DNA from: Salinimonas iocasae
GTDB lineage: Bacteria > Pseudomonadota > Gammaproteobacteria > Enterobacterales > Alteromonadaceae
NCBI RefSeq assembly: GCF_006228385.1
Contig: NZ_CP039852.1
Span: 2,868,001 to 2,932,000, forward strand
Length of the DNA stretch: 64,000 nucleotides
Direction of reading: 5' to 3'
Part shown: positions 9,580 to 16,778 of the stretch, piece after piece
Layout: every line of letters begins with the position of its first letter
Numbering within the stretch: position 1 is the first letter of the stretch
Notes under the pieces: model-generated
What the model saw: only the letters and a program-made list of their open reading frames with translations
Databases searched by the model: none
Told to the model about the DNA's origin: nothing
Made by a program: the position numbers and the translations under genes

Positions 9580-10509
9580 TCATTTGTCGGTATTAACCAG
9601 CCATTTCTGGACGGCAGTAGCCAATTCGTCCGGATGAAACTTTGCGATAAAGTCATCCGCACCTACCTTTTTAACCATTGCCTGATTGAATACGCCGCTT
9701 AAAGACGTATGGAGCACTACATGCAAATTCTGTAATTCCGGATCGTTTTTAATCTCTGCGGTCAGCGTATAGCCATCCATTTCGGGCATTTCGATGTCGG
9801 ACACTAACACACCCACCTTGTCGGTAACATCACCGGTTTCTGCAGCAATTTCTTTGAGCCGACGCAGCGCTTCCAGACCATTTTTTGCAACTTCAATCTC
9901 AAGACCGAGTGTGGTCAGTGCTTTTTTCACCTGACTACGGGCAACGGAAGAGTCATCGGCAATAAAAATGATTTTGTTCTCACTGCCTTCGGTAGTGAGT
10001 GTTTTAGCGACATCTTCACTAACATCGGTGCCCAGTGGCGAAATTTCGTTCAGAATTTTTTCAACGTCGAGAATTTCAATTAACTCATTCTCTACTTCAG
10101 TTACGGCCGTTAAATAACTGGCGCGCCCCGTACCTTTTGGCGGTGGCATAATGGCGTCCCAGTTTGTGTTGATAATGCGCTCTACCGCACCCACCAAAAA
10201 GCCCTGAACTGAGCGATTGTATTCAGCAATGACAATAAAAGCATTGTCGAGATTCTCTATACGTTTGCCCCCGGTCGCCATACTCAGATCGATAACTGAA
10301 ATAGTCTGACCGCGGATATGCGCAACACCTCTGACTAATGAGTTCAGTTTAGGCATTGATGTTAACGGCGGGCACTGCAGAACTTCCCTCACCTTAAAAA
10401 CGTTAATTCCAAAACGTTGGCGACCGTTAAGCCGAAACAACAATAACTCCAGACGATTTTGACCCACCAACTGGGTTCGCTGATTAACGGAGTCGAGAAT
10501 ACCTGACAT
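9580..10509 (-). CDS. cheV: Chemotaxis coupling protein CheV (CheW-receiver fusion)
   Basis: CheV links receptors to the CheA kinase and carries a phosphorylatable receiver for adaptation. The 309-residue protein has a CheW-like domain (about 15-155) and a receiver domain (about 178-305) with acidic residues Asp185 and Asp186 and the likely phospho-acceptor Asp238 in VSDIEMPEMDGY. It heads the cheV-cheR pair and is divergent from flgA. Confidence 0.95.
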   Translation of the reverse strand: MSGILDSVNQRTQLVGQNRLELLLFRLNGRQRFGINVFKVREVLQCPPLTSMPKLNSLVRGVAHIRGQTISVIDLSMATGGKRIENLDNAFIVIAEYNRSVQGFLVGAVERIINTNWDAIMPPPKGTGRASYLTAVTEVENELIEILDVEKILNEISPLGTDVSEDVAKTLTTEGSENKIIFIADDSSVARSQVKKALTTLGLEIEVAKNGLEALRRLKEIAAETGDVTDKVGVLVSDIEMPEMDGYTLTAEIKNDPELQNLHVVLHTSLSGVFNQAMVKKVGADDFIAKFHPDELATAVQKWLVNTDK

Positions 10510-10681
10510 ACATCACCTCTAAAATAAATCGGGCACGATCATTGCGTTTAAGATTGCCACAACAAACAGAACATTAAAATCGCCAAAAAAGTGACACCGT
10601 AAAGGGTCTGTACCGACGACCGTTGCTTTTAATCATAGACAAATTAGTCTGGAACGAATACGAAAAAGTGAACATCCCGTT

Positions 10682-11395
10682 ATGATTATTGAAAAAGCCA
10701 GTAAAATTGCGTTGTTATCTATTGGGCTGGTTTTAAGCATGGCGGCAGAAGCCTCATCCCAGTCAAAAGATAGCAGTAATCATGCCCAAATCCAGCAAGG
10801 TGTTAAAACTTATCTTGAATCTCAGCTGGCAGCGTCAACTAATGCGCAAAATATAAACATCGCTGTGTCAGACATCGACAAACGAATTAGTGTGCCCGCT
10901 TGCGCTCAAGGTTTTGAGTATTTCGCCGATGAACAAAGCCTGTCGCAGTCTTATGTATCAGTACGTGTTAGTTGTAACAACAATGAGTGGTATTTGTTCG
11001 CCAATGCTAAGGTACAAAAGACCCAGCCGGTGGTGGTCACTGCAGGCATGCTGAGTCCGGGGACGGTATTAAGCGCAGCAAACCTGACGGTGACGCAAAT
11101 AGAAACAAACCGTTTGCGTCACACCGCGTATCAGCAGGTTAACGACCTTGTCGGCGCGCGGATGAAGCACAGAGTGCGGCAGGGACAACCTGTGCAATCA
11201 AATATGTTATGCTTTATATGTGAAGGTGATCGCATTACAATTAGCGCTGAGGTAGGTGGTATGCAGGTGAAAACCTCGGGTATCGCTAAGCAGGACGGCG
11301 TGATTGGTGACACTATTTCAGTGGTTAATGCCAGTTCTCAGAAGACGGTTGTCGCCGAGGTGGCAAGTACTGAGAAAGTCGTGGTTCGCTTGTAG
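10682..11395 (+). CDS. flgA: Flagellar P-ring assembly chaperone FlgA
   Basis: FlgA is a periplasmic chaperone for P-ring assembly. The 237-residue protein has a signal peptide (hydrophobic stretch ALLSIGLVLSMAAEA) and the C-terminal SAF domain with AGMLSPGTVLSAANL and GARMKHRVRQGQPV, both typical. It is transcribed away from cheV across a 172-bp gap. No strong Shine-Dalgarno site precedes the ATG. flgM and flgN follow on the same strand. Confidence 0.92.
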   Translation: MIIEKASKIALLSIGLVLSMAAEASSQSKDSSNHAQIQQGVKTYLESQLAASTNAQNINIAVSDIDKRISVPACAQGFEYFADEQSLSQSYVSVRVSCNNNEWYLFANAKVQKTQPVVVTAGMLSPGTVLSAANLTVTQIETNRLRHTAYQQVNDLVGARMKHRVRQGQPVQSNMLCFICEGDRITISAEVGGMQVKTSGIAKQDGVIGDTISVVNASSQKTVVAEVASTEKVVVRL

Positions 11396-11426
11396 TTGCA
11401 TTGGTTGAAATCAACGAAAATAATGC

Positions 11427-11453
11427 TAAAGAACCTGTCGGCGCTGCCGATAA
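11427..11453 (+). promoter_or_regulatory. FliA (sigma-28) promoter of flgM
   Basis: TAAAGAAC, 11 bases and GCCGATAA match the sigma-28 consensus (TAAAGTTT-N11-GCCGATAA) with an exact -10 and exact spacing. It lies 37 bp before flgM, giving the classic FliA-dependent feedback expression of its own anti-sigma factor. Confidence 0.85.
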
Positions 11454-11489
11454 CACAAGTGAGGTGTTTGTAGGTAGTGGAAAATAATT

Positions 11490-11828
11490 ATGGCTATTAA
11501 TAATGTAAATAATAACGGGGTTCCAAAAACGCCGTTAGACAATTCAAAAGTTTCTCAGCAGCAGTCGCAAAACCAGACTGCTGTGCAGCAGGAAGCAGCA
11601 GCGAAATCTCAGGCAGGCAAAGCGCCACGCCAGGATTCTGTATCGCTGACTCAGTCTGCTCAACAGCTGTCTCAGGTTCAGAAAAAAAGTACTGAGGCCC
11701 CTGTTGATCAGGAAAAAGTGGATAAGCTGAAAAAGGCAATTGAGACCGGTGAATACCGCGTTGATCCAGAATCTCTGGCGCGTAAAATCGCTCGTCTTGA
11801 AGCGCAGGTTTTCGGGATAAAGTCTTAA
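11490..11828 (+). CDS. flgM: Anti-sigma-28 factor FlgM
   Basis: FlgM holds FliA inactive until it is exported through the finished hook. The 112-residue protein has a disordered Gln/Ser-rich N-terminal half and the conserved C-terminal FliA-binding region with VDKLKKAIETGEYRVDPESLARKI. It is preceded by a sigma-28 promoter and followed after 10 bp by flgN. Confidence 0.95.
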   Translation: MAINNVNNNGVPKTPLDNSKVSQQQSQNQTAVQQEAAAKSQAGKAPRQDSVSLTQSAQQLSQVQKKSTEAPVDQEKVDKLKKAIETGEYRVDPESLARKIARLEAQVFGIKS

Positions 11829-11838
11829 GGTAACTATT

Positions 11839-12267
11839 ATGCAGTCATTGCTATCAATGTTGGATTCGCAAATTGCCCATCTGGAAAATTTAGCAGTCCT
11901 GCTGGATAAGGAACTGCATTTAATAAGTTCACGAAACGCTGAAGAACTGATGACGTTGCTCAAAGAAAAAGAGGAAACTCTCGAGAGCATTCAGGCGATT
12001 GACAGTGAAATACACCGCCACTACCAATCACAGCTGTCAGCCGAGAATCGTTCTGAGGATGTTCAGGCACGCCTTGACCAGGCACAAAAATGTCTGGAGC
12101 AGTGTCAGTATCAGACGCAAATCAATCAAACTGCCGTTGAACAGGGTCAGCTTCGTCTGACCCATCTGCGTAATCTTATGTTAGAAGTTCGGGCCAAAGA
12201 ATCGCTGACTTACGATAAGAAAGGTAAGCCTTCTGGCGGTAAGCTGGGTTCGGGTGTCAGCGCCTGA
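11839..12267 (+). CDS. flgN: Flagellar export chaperone FlgN
   Basis: FlgN is the cytoplasmic chaperone for the hook-associated proteins FlgK and FlgL. The 142-residue, mostly helical protein has LLSMLDSQIAHLENLAVLLDKELHLISSRNAEEL, typical of the FlgN family, and a Gly/Lys-rich tail. It follows flgM by 10 bp and is probably co-transcribed. Confidence 0.9.
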   Translation: MQSLLSMLDSQIAHLENLAVLLDKELHLISSRNAEELMTLLKEKEETLESIQAIDSEIHRHYQSQLSAENRSEDVQARLDQAQKCLEQCQYQTQINQTAVEQGQLRLTHLRNLMLEVRAKESLTYDKKGKPSGGKLGSGVSA

Positions 12268-12278
12268 TTGCGCTTTTT
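12259..12278 (+). terminator. Weak Rho-independent terminator after flgN
   Basis: AGCGC and GCGCT form a short stem followed by TTTTT, overlapping the flgN stop codon and lying just before the convergent flgP. The five-base-pair stem makes it a weak candidate. Confidence 0.45.
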
Positions 12279-12746
12279 CTAATAATAGGTGACATCTTTG
12301 ATACGCTGCGGCTTCGCTGTCGACAGGTATAAATCGTAAACGCGCTGCATATCTAACTCCAGTTCAGTAACGTAGGTATCTTCACCAACGGGATAAGCCT
12401 TAACCACCCGGGCTCCACGAATAACCCCTTCTACCGAGCTTTTTAGCTGGCTATCTGTCATCACCATGTTTGCTACCGTCTGCTCACCGTCAATTTGCTG
12501 ACCATAAACCTGCTCGGTTAGCTCTCTGTAAGCATCAAGCTTTGATGCTTTCATAGCCATCATCGTTCTTTGCGCATCGGAATTCCCCTGTTGAGATGTA
12601 ACAGGCGCATAGCCAACCGCTGTAAGCTTTGGATAGCTTTCTGGTTCAACCGTTTCCCATTCTACATGTTTGTTGAACATGGACGTGCAACCTGGCAACG
12701 TAAGACAAAGTGCTAATGCTGCAGAACTTACCAGAGACTTTTTCAT
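12279..12746 (-). CDS. flgP: LPP20-family flagellar lipoprotein, FlgP
   Basis: FlgP is an outer-membrane lipoprotein of the flagellar outer ring in Vibrio and related polar flagellates. The start was set at MKKSLVSSAALALCLTLPGC, which gives a clean lipoprotein signal with lipobox LPGC; a longer frame opens 30 bp upstream. The mature part has the LPP20-like region MMAMKASKLDAYRELTEQVYGQQIDG and ends in YDLYLSTAKPQRIKDVTYY. It has its own sigma-54 promoter and lies beside flgT, which supports the assignment. The usual partner gene flgO is not seen in the window. Confidence 0.85.
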   Translation of the reverse strand: MKKSLVSSAALALCLTLPGCTSMFNKHVEWETVEPESYPKLTAVGYAPVTSQQGNSDAQRTMMAMKASKLDAYRELTEQVYGQQIDGEQTVANMVMTDSQLKSSVEGVIRGARVVKAYPVGEDTYVTELELDMQRVYDLYLSTAKPQRIKDVTYY

Positions 12747-12821
12747 ACAATACCTGACCATAAAAACAGATGACAATAACCTGACGGCGACGTGCTCAAT
12801 ACAGGCATTTTTGATAGTAAA

Positions 12822-12837
12822 GGCAAGTATTGTGCCT
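12822..12837 (-). promoter_or_regulatory. Sigma-54 promoter of flgP
   Basis: On the minus strand AGGCAC, five bases (AATAC) and TTGCC form a near-consensus sigma-54 element (GG and GC at the required -24/-12 positions). It lies about 75 bp upstream of the flgP start, in the flgP/flgT divergent region. Confidence 0.7.
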
Positions 12838-12922
12838 GTTACTCTATGCGCAAGGATCTTCGATTAAACTTTTGGAATAAAACCTGCTACATGATGTTCA
12901 TTCTTCGAGTTCTACGCATGAT

Positions 12923-14146
12923 ATGACGGTTTTCAGGCAGTCTATGACATCACTAACTTCTATACATAACGCATTGTTTAATACACGGCCCGGGGTTTAT
13001 AAGAAGGCAATTATTGCCCTGGTCAGTATTGTCATGCTGGTTCCATGGCAGGTTTCTGCCGCTTGGTTTGAGGCGCAGGGACAAGCGCTTGTAGTGAACG
13101 GCGATAAAGAAGACGCTAAAAAGAAAGCAACTCAGGAGGCACTGCGCCAGGCTATGTTATTTGCAGGCGCTTCTGTGCAAAGCGTGCAGACCCTGGCTAA
13201 CGGCCTGTTGAAAAAAGAACAGCTAACTGTAACTGCGAATGCCGAAGTCCAGAATGTAGAGCTTATTGATGAGATTTGGGAGCGGGATATCGTTACGGTC
13301 CGTATCCGCGCTGACATTTTTCCCAAGCCAGCTTCATGTGAGGCAGCAGGCTTTCTGAAGACCATTGCCACCACCGAATTTCTTATCTCAACACCCAGCC
13401 AGGCTCAGGATGGTCAGATTCAGGAGCTGTCATCCGTCATCCCGCTAAAATTGCAGGCGTCACTGACTCAACAGACGAACGCTGCCACAATTGCCCGCAT
13501 TACTGACTACCCCATCGACTGGCGCAGACAAGATTTGCGTCGACAAGCGCCTACGCTGGCCAGACAATCCCGCACGCAATATATTATTGCTGCGACCATT
13601 ACGGATCTCAGTCTGAACCGTGAACCGGCCTCGATGCTTTCTTTTTGGAAAGGCGATCGGGCTACACGGCACTTTAGCCTGGATATTTCACTGATTGATG
13701 GCGTGCATGGTGGTGTACTTATGCAAAAGCAATATGGAACACGCGCCCCGTGGCGGTTTGATCAATTTGAAGATGTAGATGCCAGTGGTGCACCGTTCTG
13801 GCAATCTGCGTACGGCGAAGCGGTTGCCAGAACACTTGAACAGGTAAGTAGTGATGTGGCCGCTAAACTCGCCTGTCAGCCCGCCACCGGGAGAGTCATC
13901 CAGGTGGCTGGTAATACACTCGAAGTGTCACTGGGACGTTCTCATGGCATACAGGTAGGAGATGAATTATTCCTGTATCAGACCAAACAGGTCAGTAACC
14001 CGTTCAATGATAATTTCATCCAGTACAACCTTTATCCTGAAAGGGTAACTGTAACAGCAGCCTACGCCGACTCAGCAACGGTGAAGGTAGCAAATGATGG
14101 TATTTTGATGAATATTCAGCCAAATGACTTTGTTGCGAAACGCTAA
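12923..14146 (+). CDS. flgT: Flagellar H-ring assembly protein FlgT
   Basis: FlgT builds the H-ring around the basal body in Vibrio-type sodium-driven flagella. The 407-residue protein has a hydrophobic export segment near residues 27-46 (AIIALVSIVMLVPWQVSAA). The mature part starts AWFEAQGQALVVNGDKEDAKKKATQEALRQAMLFAGA, the FlgT N-domain, and the C-terminal part has ISLG-type beta segments and a final NDFVAKR. The start is uncertain: an internal ATG at 12944 would shorten the leader by seven residues. Confidence 0.88.
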   Translation: MTVFRQSMTSLTSIHNALFNTRPGVYKKAIIALVSIVMLVPWQVSAAWFEAQGQALVVNGDKEDAKKKATQEALRQAMLFAGASVQSVQTLANGLLKKEQLTVTANAEVQNVELIDEIWERDIVTVRIRADIFPKPASCEAAGFLKTIATTEFLISTPSQAQDGQIQELSSVIPLKLQASLTQQTNAATIARITDYPIDWRRQDLRRQAPTLARQSRTQYIIAATITDLSLNREPASMLSFWKGDRATRHFSLDISLIDGVHGGVLMQKQYGTRAPWRFDQFEDVDASGAPFWQSAYGEAVARTLEQVSSDVAAKLACQPATGRVIQVAGNTLEVSLGRSHGIQVGDELFLYQTKQVSNPFNDNFIQYNLYPERVTVTAAYADSATVKVANDGILMNIQPNDFVAKR

Positions 14147-14149
14147 GGG

Positions 14150-14177
14150 TTCAACTTGATAGCCGAATGGTTATAAT
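14150..14177 (+). promoter_or_regulatory. Promoter of tRNA-Arg
   Basis: A perfect -10 TATAAT at 14172-14177 is followed by a C-rich discriminator (GCCCCC), typical of stringently controlled stable-RNA promoters. A weak -35 (TTCAAC) sits at 16-bp spacing. It lies 9 bp before the tRNA. Confidence 0.6.
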
Positions 14178-14186
14178 GCCCCCTTC

Positions 14187-14262
14187 GTCCCCATAGTTTA
14201 ACCGGATAAAACAAGAGCCTCCTAAGCTTTAGATCTGCGTTCGAGTCGCGGTGGGGACGCCA
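14187..14262 (+). tRNA. tRNA-Arg (anticodon CCT)
   Basis: A complete 76-nt cloverleaf is visible. The seven-base acceptor stem GTCCCCA pairs with TGGGGAC, the D-stem is GTTT/AAAC, the anticodon stem AGAGC/GCTTT carries loop CTCCTAA (anticodon CCT, reading AGG), and the T-arm CTGCG/CGCGG carries loop TTCGAGT. Discriminator G is followed by encoded CCA. It stands alone between flgT and a lipoprotein gene. No attachment-site repeat was noticed nearby. Confidence 0.95.
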
Positions 14263-14474
14263 TGGCACATTGTTATTCTTTTCTAATTAATTTATATTAC
14301 TTTCTGTTGTTAGCCAGCAATAAAAATACTAATTAAGGATGGCTTTTCACAGGATGTGACGACTTGCTCTTGCGCAGTCAACGCTCGCGTATGCTTCCTT
14401 AGCTTAGTTATGTATGGCGGGCACGTGAAGCGCTGATTAATTTCAGTGTAAATCCATTGTAGCAAGAGAAAAAA

Positions 14475-15713
14475 ATGAATAAAAAAACACTCCTTTCGCT
14501 TTCTATCGCGACCACACTATTGTCTGGGTGCGGCTCAACACCGCCTACACCAGAAGAAAAAGCAATGATGAACAAAATGCAGCAGGCACTCCTGGGTGAA
14601 GTGCAGCAGCTAGGCGGCACTCACGCCTTGCTTGGTCAACAGGCGCCTCAGCAACAAACTCCACAAGCGGCTCCAGAGCCAACTATTAGTGAAGCTGAGC
14701 TGTTAGCGAAAAAAGCAAATATTGATTCCACTGGTGGACCGGCTATCTTTTTTCGGAAGAAAGATGGCATCTCAATTAATGGTGAGATATACAACGACTA
14801 CGAAGGTACCGTTGCAAATTTCGGTGGCAATAAGCTAACCGGTGAGTTTACTTATGCTGTCAGAAATTTTGATGGCTCATTCAACCTCAAATATCACAGA
14901 GCAAACTCGACCTCCGCACCGGTGAAGATTGCGACTGTTTATAAAAATGGGGCGGTCTTTAAGGTGCGTACCGTGACCAACCGAACCTTCACAGGTAACT
15001 CTGTCATTCCTACCTCAGATGGATTTATCGTAGGCCGCAGCGGTTCAGCCTTTCGCTATGTTATCGGAAATGAAAAGCCTAGCGACATAAACTTGTTAAA
15101 CGGCTACCATATCGCAAAATATCAAAATGGTGATGCTGCCTCCACAGGATATATTTTGTTAGAGAAAGATCCTCGTGATCAAAACGATGACGTGGGTGGC
15201 CTGATGGATTCATTCACAAATCTGGGTAATACGCTCGGCCTGAACAAAGTCGACCATTACGTGCTTGTGAACCTCGATAAAGCAACACCGGTTCCCCTTG
15301 ACGTTAACATTAAGGGTAAGAATATTGCTGAGCACTCCAACTGTCAGCGCCAGAATGCGGCTATTAATAAGTGTGAGAATGTTGAGTTTAAAGAGTCACT
15401 TTACACAAAGCTCGGCTTACCTAATAACAGTCATTATTATTGGTCTATCAGTTGGGTAAATACCCCCGAAGGTCCGCTGGCTTTTTATCGCACATCAACA
15501 AAAGTAAAAGTGGTAGATATAAACAACCAACAGGTTCATACGTTGTTTTCACGCACACTAGGTGTAAATCAGTTTACGCTGACCGAGCACCTTGATGGAA
15601 AAATTTCAATTAAAGCAAAGTTGGGGTTCAGTAGCGACGAAATAGATGACGTAGCTGATTTCATCAAAAACAACACCACCGATATCGAGCCAATTCAAAA
15701 GCTTGGCGCTTAA
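14475..15713 (+). CDS. Lipoprotein of unknown function
   Basis: This 412-residue protein has a lipoprotein signal peptide with lipobox LSGC (Cys19), so it is probably anchored in the outer or inner membrane facing the periplasm. A Gln/Pro/Ala-rich linker (about 45-75) precedes the folded part, which contains beta-rich stretches such as ISINGEIYNDYEGTVANFGG and DGSFNLKYHRANSTSAPVKI. Only two cysteines are obvious outside the lipobox, in the stretch with HSNCQRQNAAINKCENVEF. I do not recognise a family. A weak AAGAG-type ribosome site precedes the ATG. It lies downstream of tRNA-Arg and upstream of smrA, and may be lineage-specific. Confidence 0.8.
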   Translation: MNKKTLLSLSIATTLLSGCGSTPPTPEEKAMMNKMQQALLGEVQQLGGTHALLGQQAPQQQTPQAAPEPTISEAELLAKKANIDSTGGPAIFFRKKDGISINGEIYNDYEGTVANFGGNKLTGEFTYAVRNFDGSFNLKYHRANSTSAPVKIATVYKNGAVFKVRTVTNRTFTGNSVIPTSDGFIVGRSGSAFRYVIGNEKPSDINLLNGYHIAKYQNGDAASTGYILLEKDPRDQNDDVGGLMDSFTNLGNTLGLNKVDHYVLVNLDKATPVPLDVNIKGKNIAEHSNCQRQNAAINKCENVEFKESLYTKLGLPNNSHYYWSISWVNTPEGPLAFYRTSTKVKVVDINNQQVHTLFSRTLGVNQFTLTEHLDGKISIKAKLGFSSDEIDDVADFIKNNTTDIEPIQKLGA

Positions 15714-15859
15714 TACTTAAGCGCCTCTTGCGGGCGCTAGTTATTGTACGAGTTTGTAATCTCGCCGCCGTCCCATATATAACAACCTGAAAGCGTGATG
15801 AACTGTGCAAAACAATGTCACGTAATCACTTTACAGGTCGTTTTGGGCGAGAGGTATGT

Positions 15860-16441
15860 ATGCATGAGTACGACGAAGAATTAAATGCATTTCTGGAAGA
15901 GATGGACGGTGTCAGGCCAATAGCTCCTGACGATAAAGTTCATCATCATTCACCCGAACAGCAAATCAGGGAAAAGCAGGCTCGCGCTCGCCGCCATGCC
16001 TCGCAATCACCGGAGCTAAATCCCTTAAGTATGGACGGCGTTAAATCTGTTCATCCTGACGACTTTCTTAGTTATCAGCAGCCCGGTATTCAAGACGGTG
16101 TGTTTAAAAACCTGCGCATGGGAAAGTACCCTGTTGAATATCGTCTGAACCTTAAAGGTATGCCCTTAAAAGCATGCCGCGAAGCTTTTTATGACGAAAT
16201 CGTAAAATGTCATGCCAGGGGAACACGTGCTTTGCTAATACAGCACGGCAGAGGCGAAAACAGTAAGCCCTTCCCAGCGCTCAAGAAAAGTTATGTGAAG
16301 CATTGGCTCGATGAACTGGAAGAAGTCATTGCGTACCATACCGCGCAGCGTCAGCATGGTGGTACAGCGGCGACTTATGTATTACTGAAAAAGCATCCGG
16401 ACCAAAAATTGATAAACAGGGAAAAAAACAGGAAAGGGTAA
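15860..16441 (+). CDS. smrA: Smr-domain DNA endonuclease SmrA
   Basis: Smr-domain proteins are nucleases related to the MutS2 C-terminus. The protein (about 193 residues from MHEYDEELNAFLEEMDGVRPI) has an N-terminal acidic/basic region and the C-terminal Smr domain with EYRLNLKGMPLKACREAFYDEI (LxLKG-type motif), TRALLIQHGRGENS and SYVKHWLDEL. The start at 15860 follows GAGAGG; the longer frame from 15815 adds 15 residues with no support. An inverted repeat lies just after the stop. Confidence 0.85.
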   Translation: MHEYDEELNAFLEEMDGVRPIAPDDKVHHHSPEQQIREKQARARRHASQSPELNPLSMDGVKSVHPDDFLSYQQPGIQDGVFKNLRMGKYPVEYRLNLKGMPLKACREAFYDEIVKCHARGTRALLIQHGRGENSKPFPALKKSYVKHWLDELEEVIAYHTAQRQHGGTAATYVLLKKHPDQKLINREKNRKG

Positions 16442-16447
16442 TTTCAT

Positions 16448-16471
16448 CGTACGCCGGTTGCCCGGCGTACG
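16448..16471. repeat. Perfect 10-bp inverted repeat with tetraloop
   Basis: CGTACGCCGG, loop TTGC, then CCGGCGTACG. The stem is perfect and GC-rich, just after the smrA stop. No T-run follows on either strand, so it is not a standard intrinsic terminator; it could be an mRNA 3'-end stabiliser or a protein-binding palindrome. Confidence 0.8.
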
Positions 16472-16480
16472 ACAGAAATA

Positions 16481-16618
16481 TTATCGGCCTGATTGTACTT
16501 CGCAGGCACTGATAGCGCTATTGGCACTGGCAGAGGAACTGAAAACTGCTGTGACTATCATGAAGATCACTGCTACAGCTACCCCTGTTAAGCCAAATCC
16601 TCGTGATGAACGATTCAT
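16481..16618 (-). CDS. Possible small secreted or membrane protein (45 aa)
   Basis: A minus-strand ORF encodes MNRSSRGFGLTGVAVAVIFM followed by a short hydrophobic stretch, a Ser/Ala-rich SASA segment that looks like a signal-peptidase site, and a short polar tail ending EVQSGR. AAGAGACG precedes the ATG at plausible distance. It would be either a tiny exported peptide or a single-span membrane protein. No family is recognised. It sits alone between smrA and purL. The evidence is limited to start context and composition. Confidence 0.35.
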   Translation of the reverse strand: MNRSSRGFGLTGVAVAVIFMIVTAVFSSSASANSAISACEVQSGR

Positions 16619-16731
16619 AGTCGTCTCTTGTTCTTACAACAATCACCTTTCGATGATTAAATTAATTTATAATCCTTTTTACTTTTGCCACCCTGGCAAC
16701 AGTCACTTTAATGGACTGATTAAAAAATGAC

Positions 16732-16773
16732 AAGGTAACAACTCAATAAATCGACACCTTGCCATGTTTTTTT
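16732..16773. terminator. Bidirectional terminator downstream of purL
   Basis: TGACAAGGT pairs with ACCTTGCCA across an approximately 16-base loop; six A's precede it and seven T's follow. It can stop purL (minus) and plus-strand transcription from the smrA side. Confidence 0.7.
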
Positions 16774-16778
16774 GACAG

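Noticed and set aside
14156..14161. TTGATA as -35 of the tRNA-Arg promoter
   Set aside because: It is only 10 bp from the -10 element, too close for sigma-70 use.
14187..14262. tRNA-Arg as an integration site for a mobile island
   Set aside because: No integrase gene and no direct repeat of the tRNA 3' end was noticed downstream to purL.
16458..16730. Plus-strand 90-codon ORF between smrA and purL
   Set aside because: It starts inside the palindrome after smrA, lacks a ribosome site and encodes an unlikely composition. The opposite-strand 45-residue ORF is better supported.
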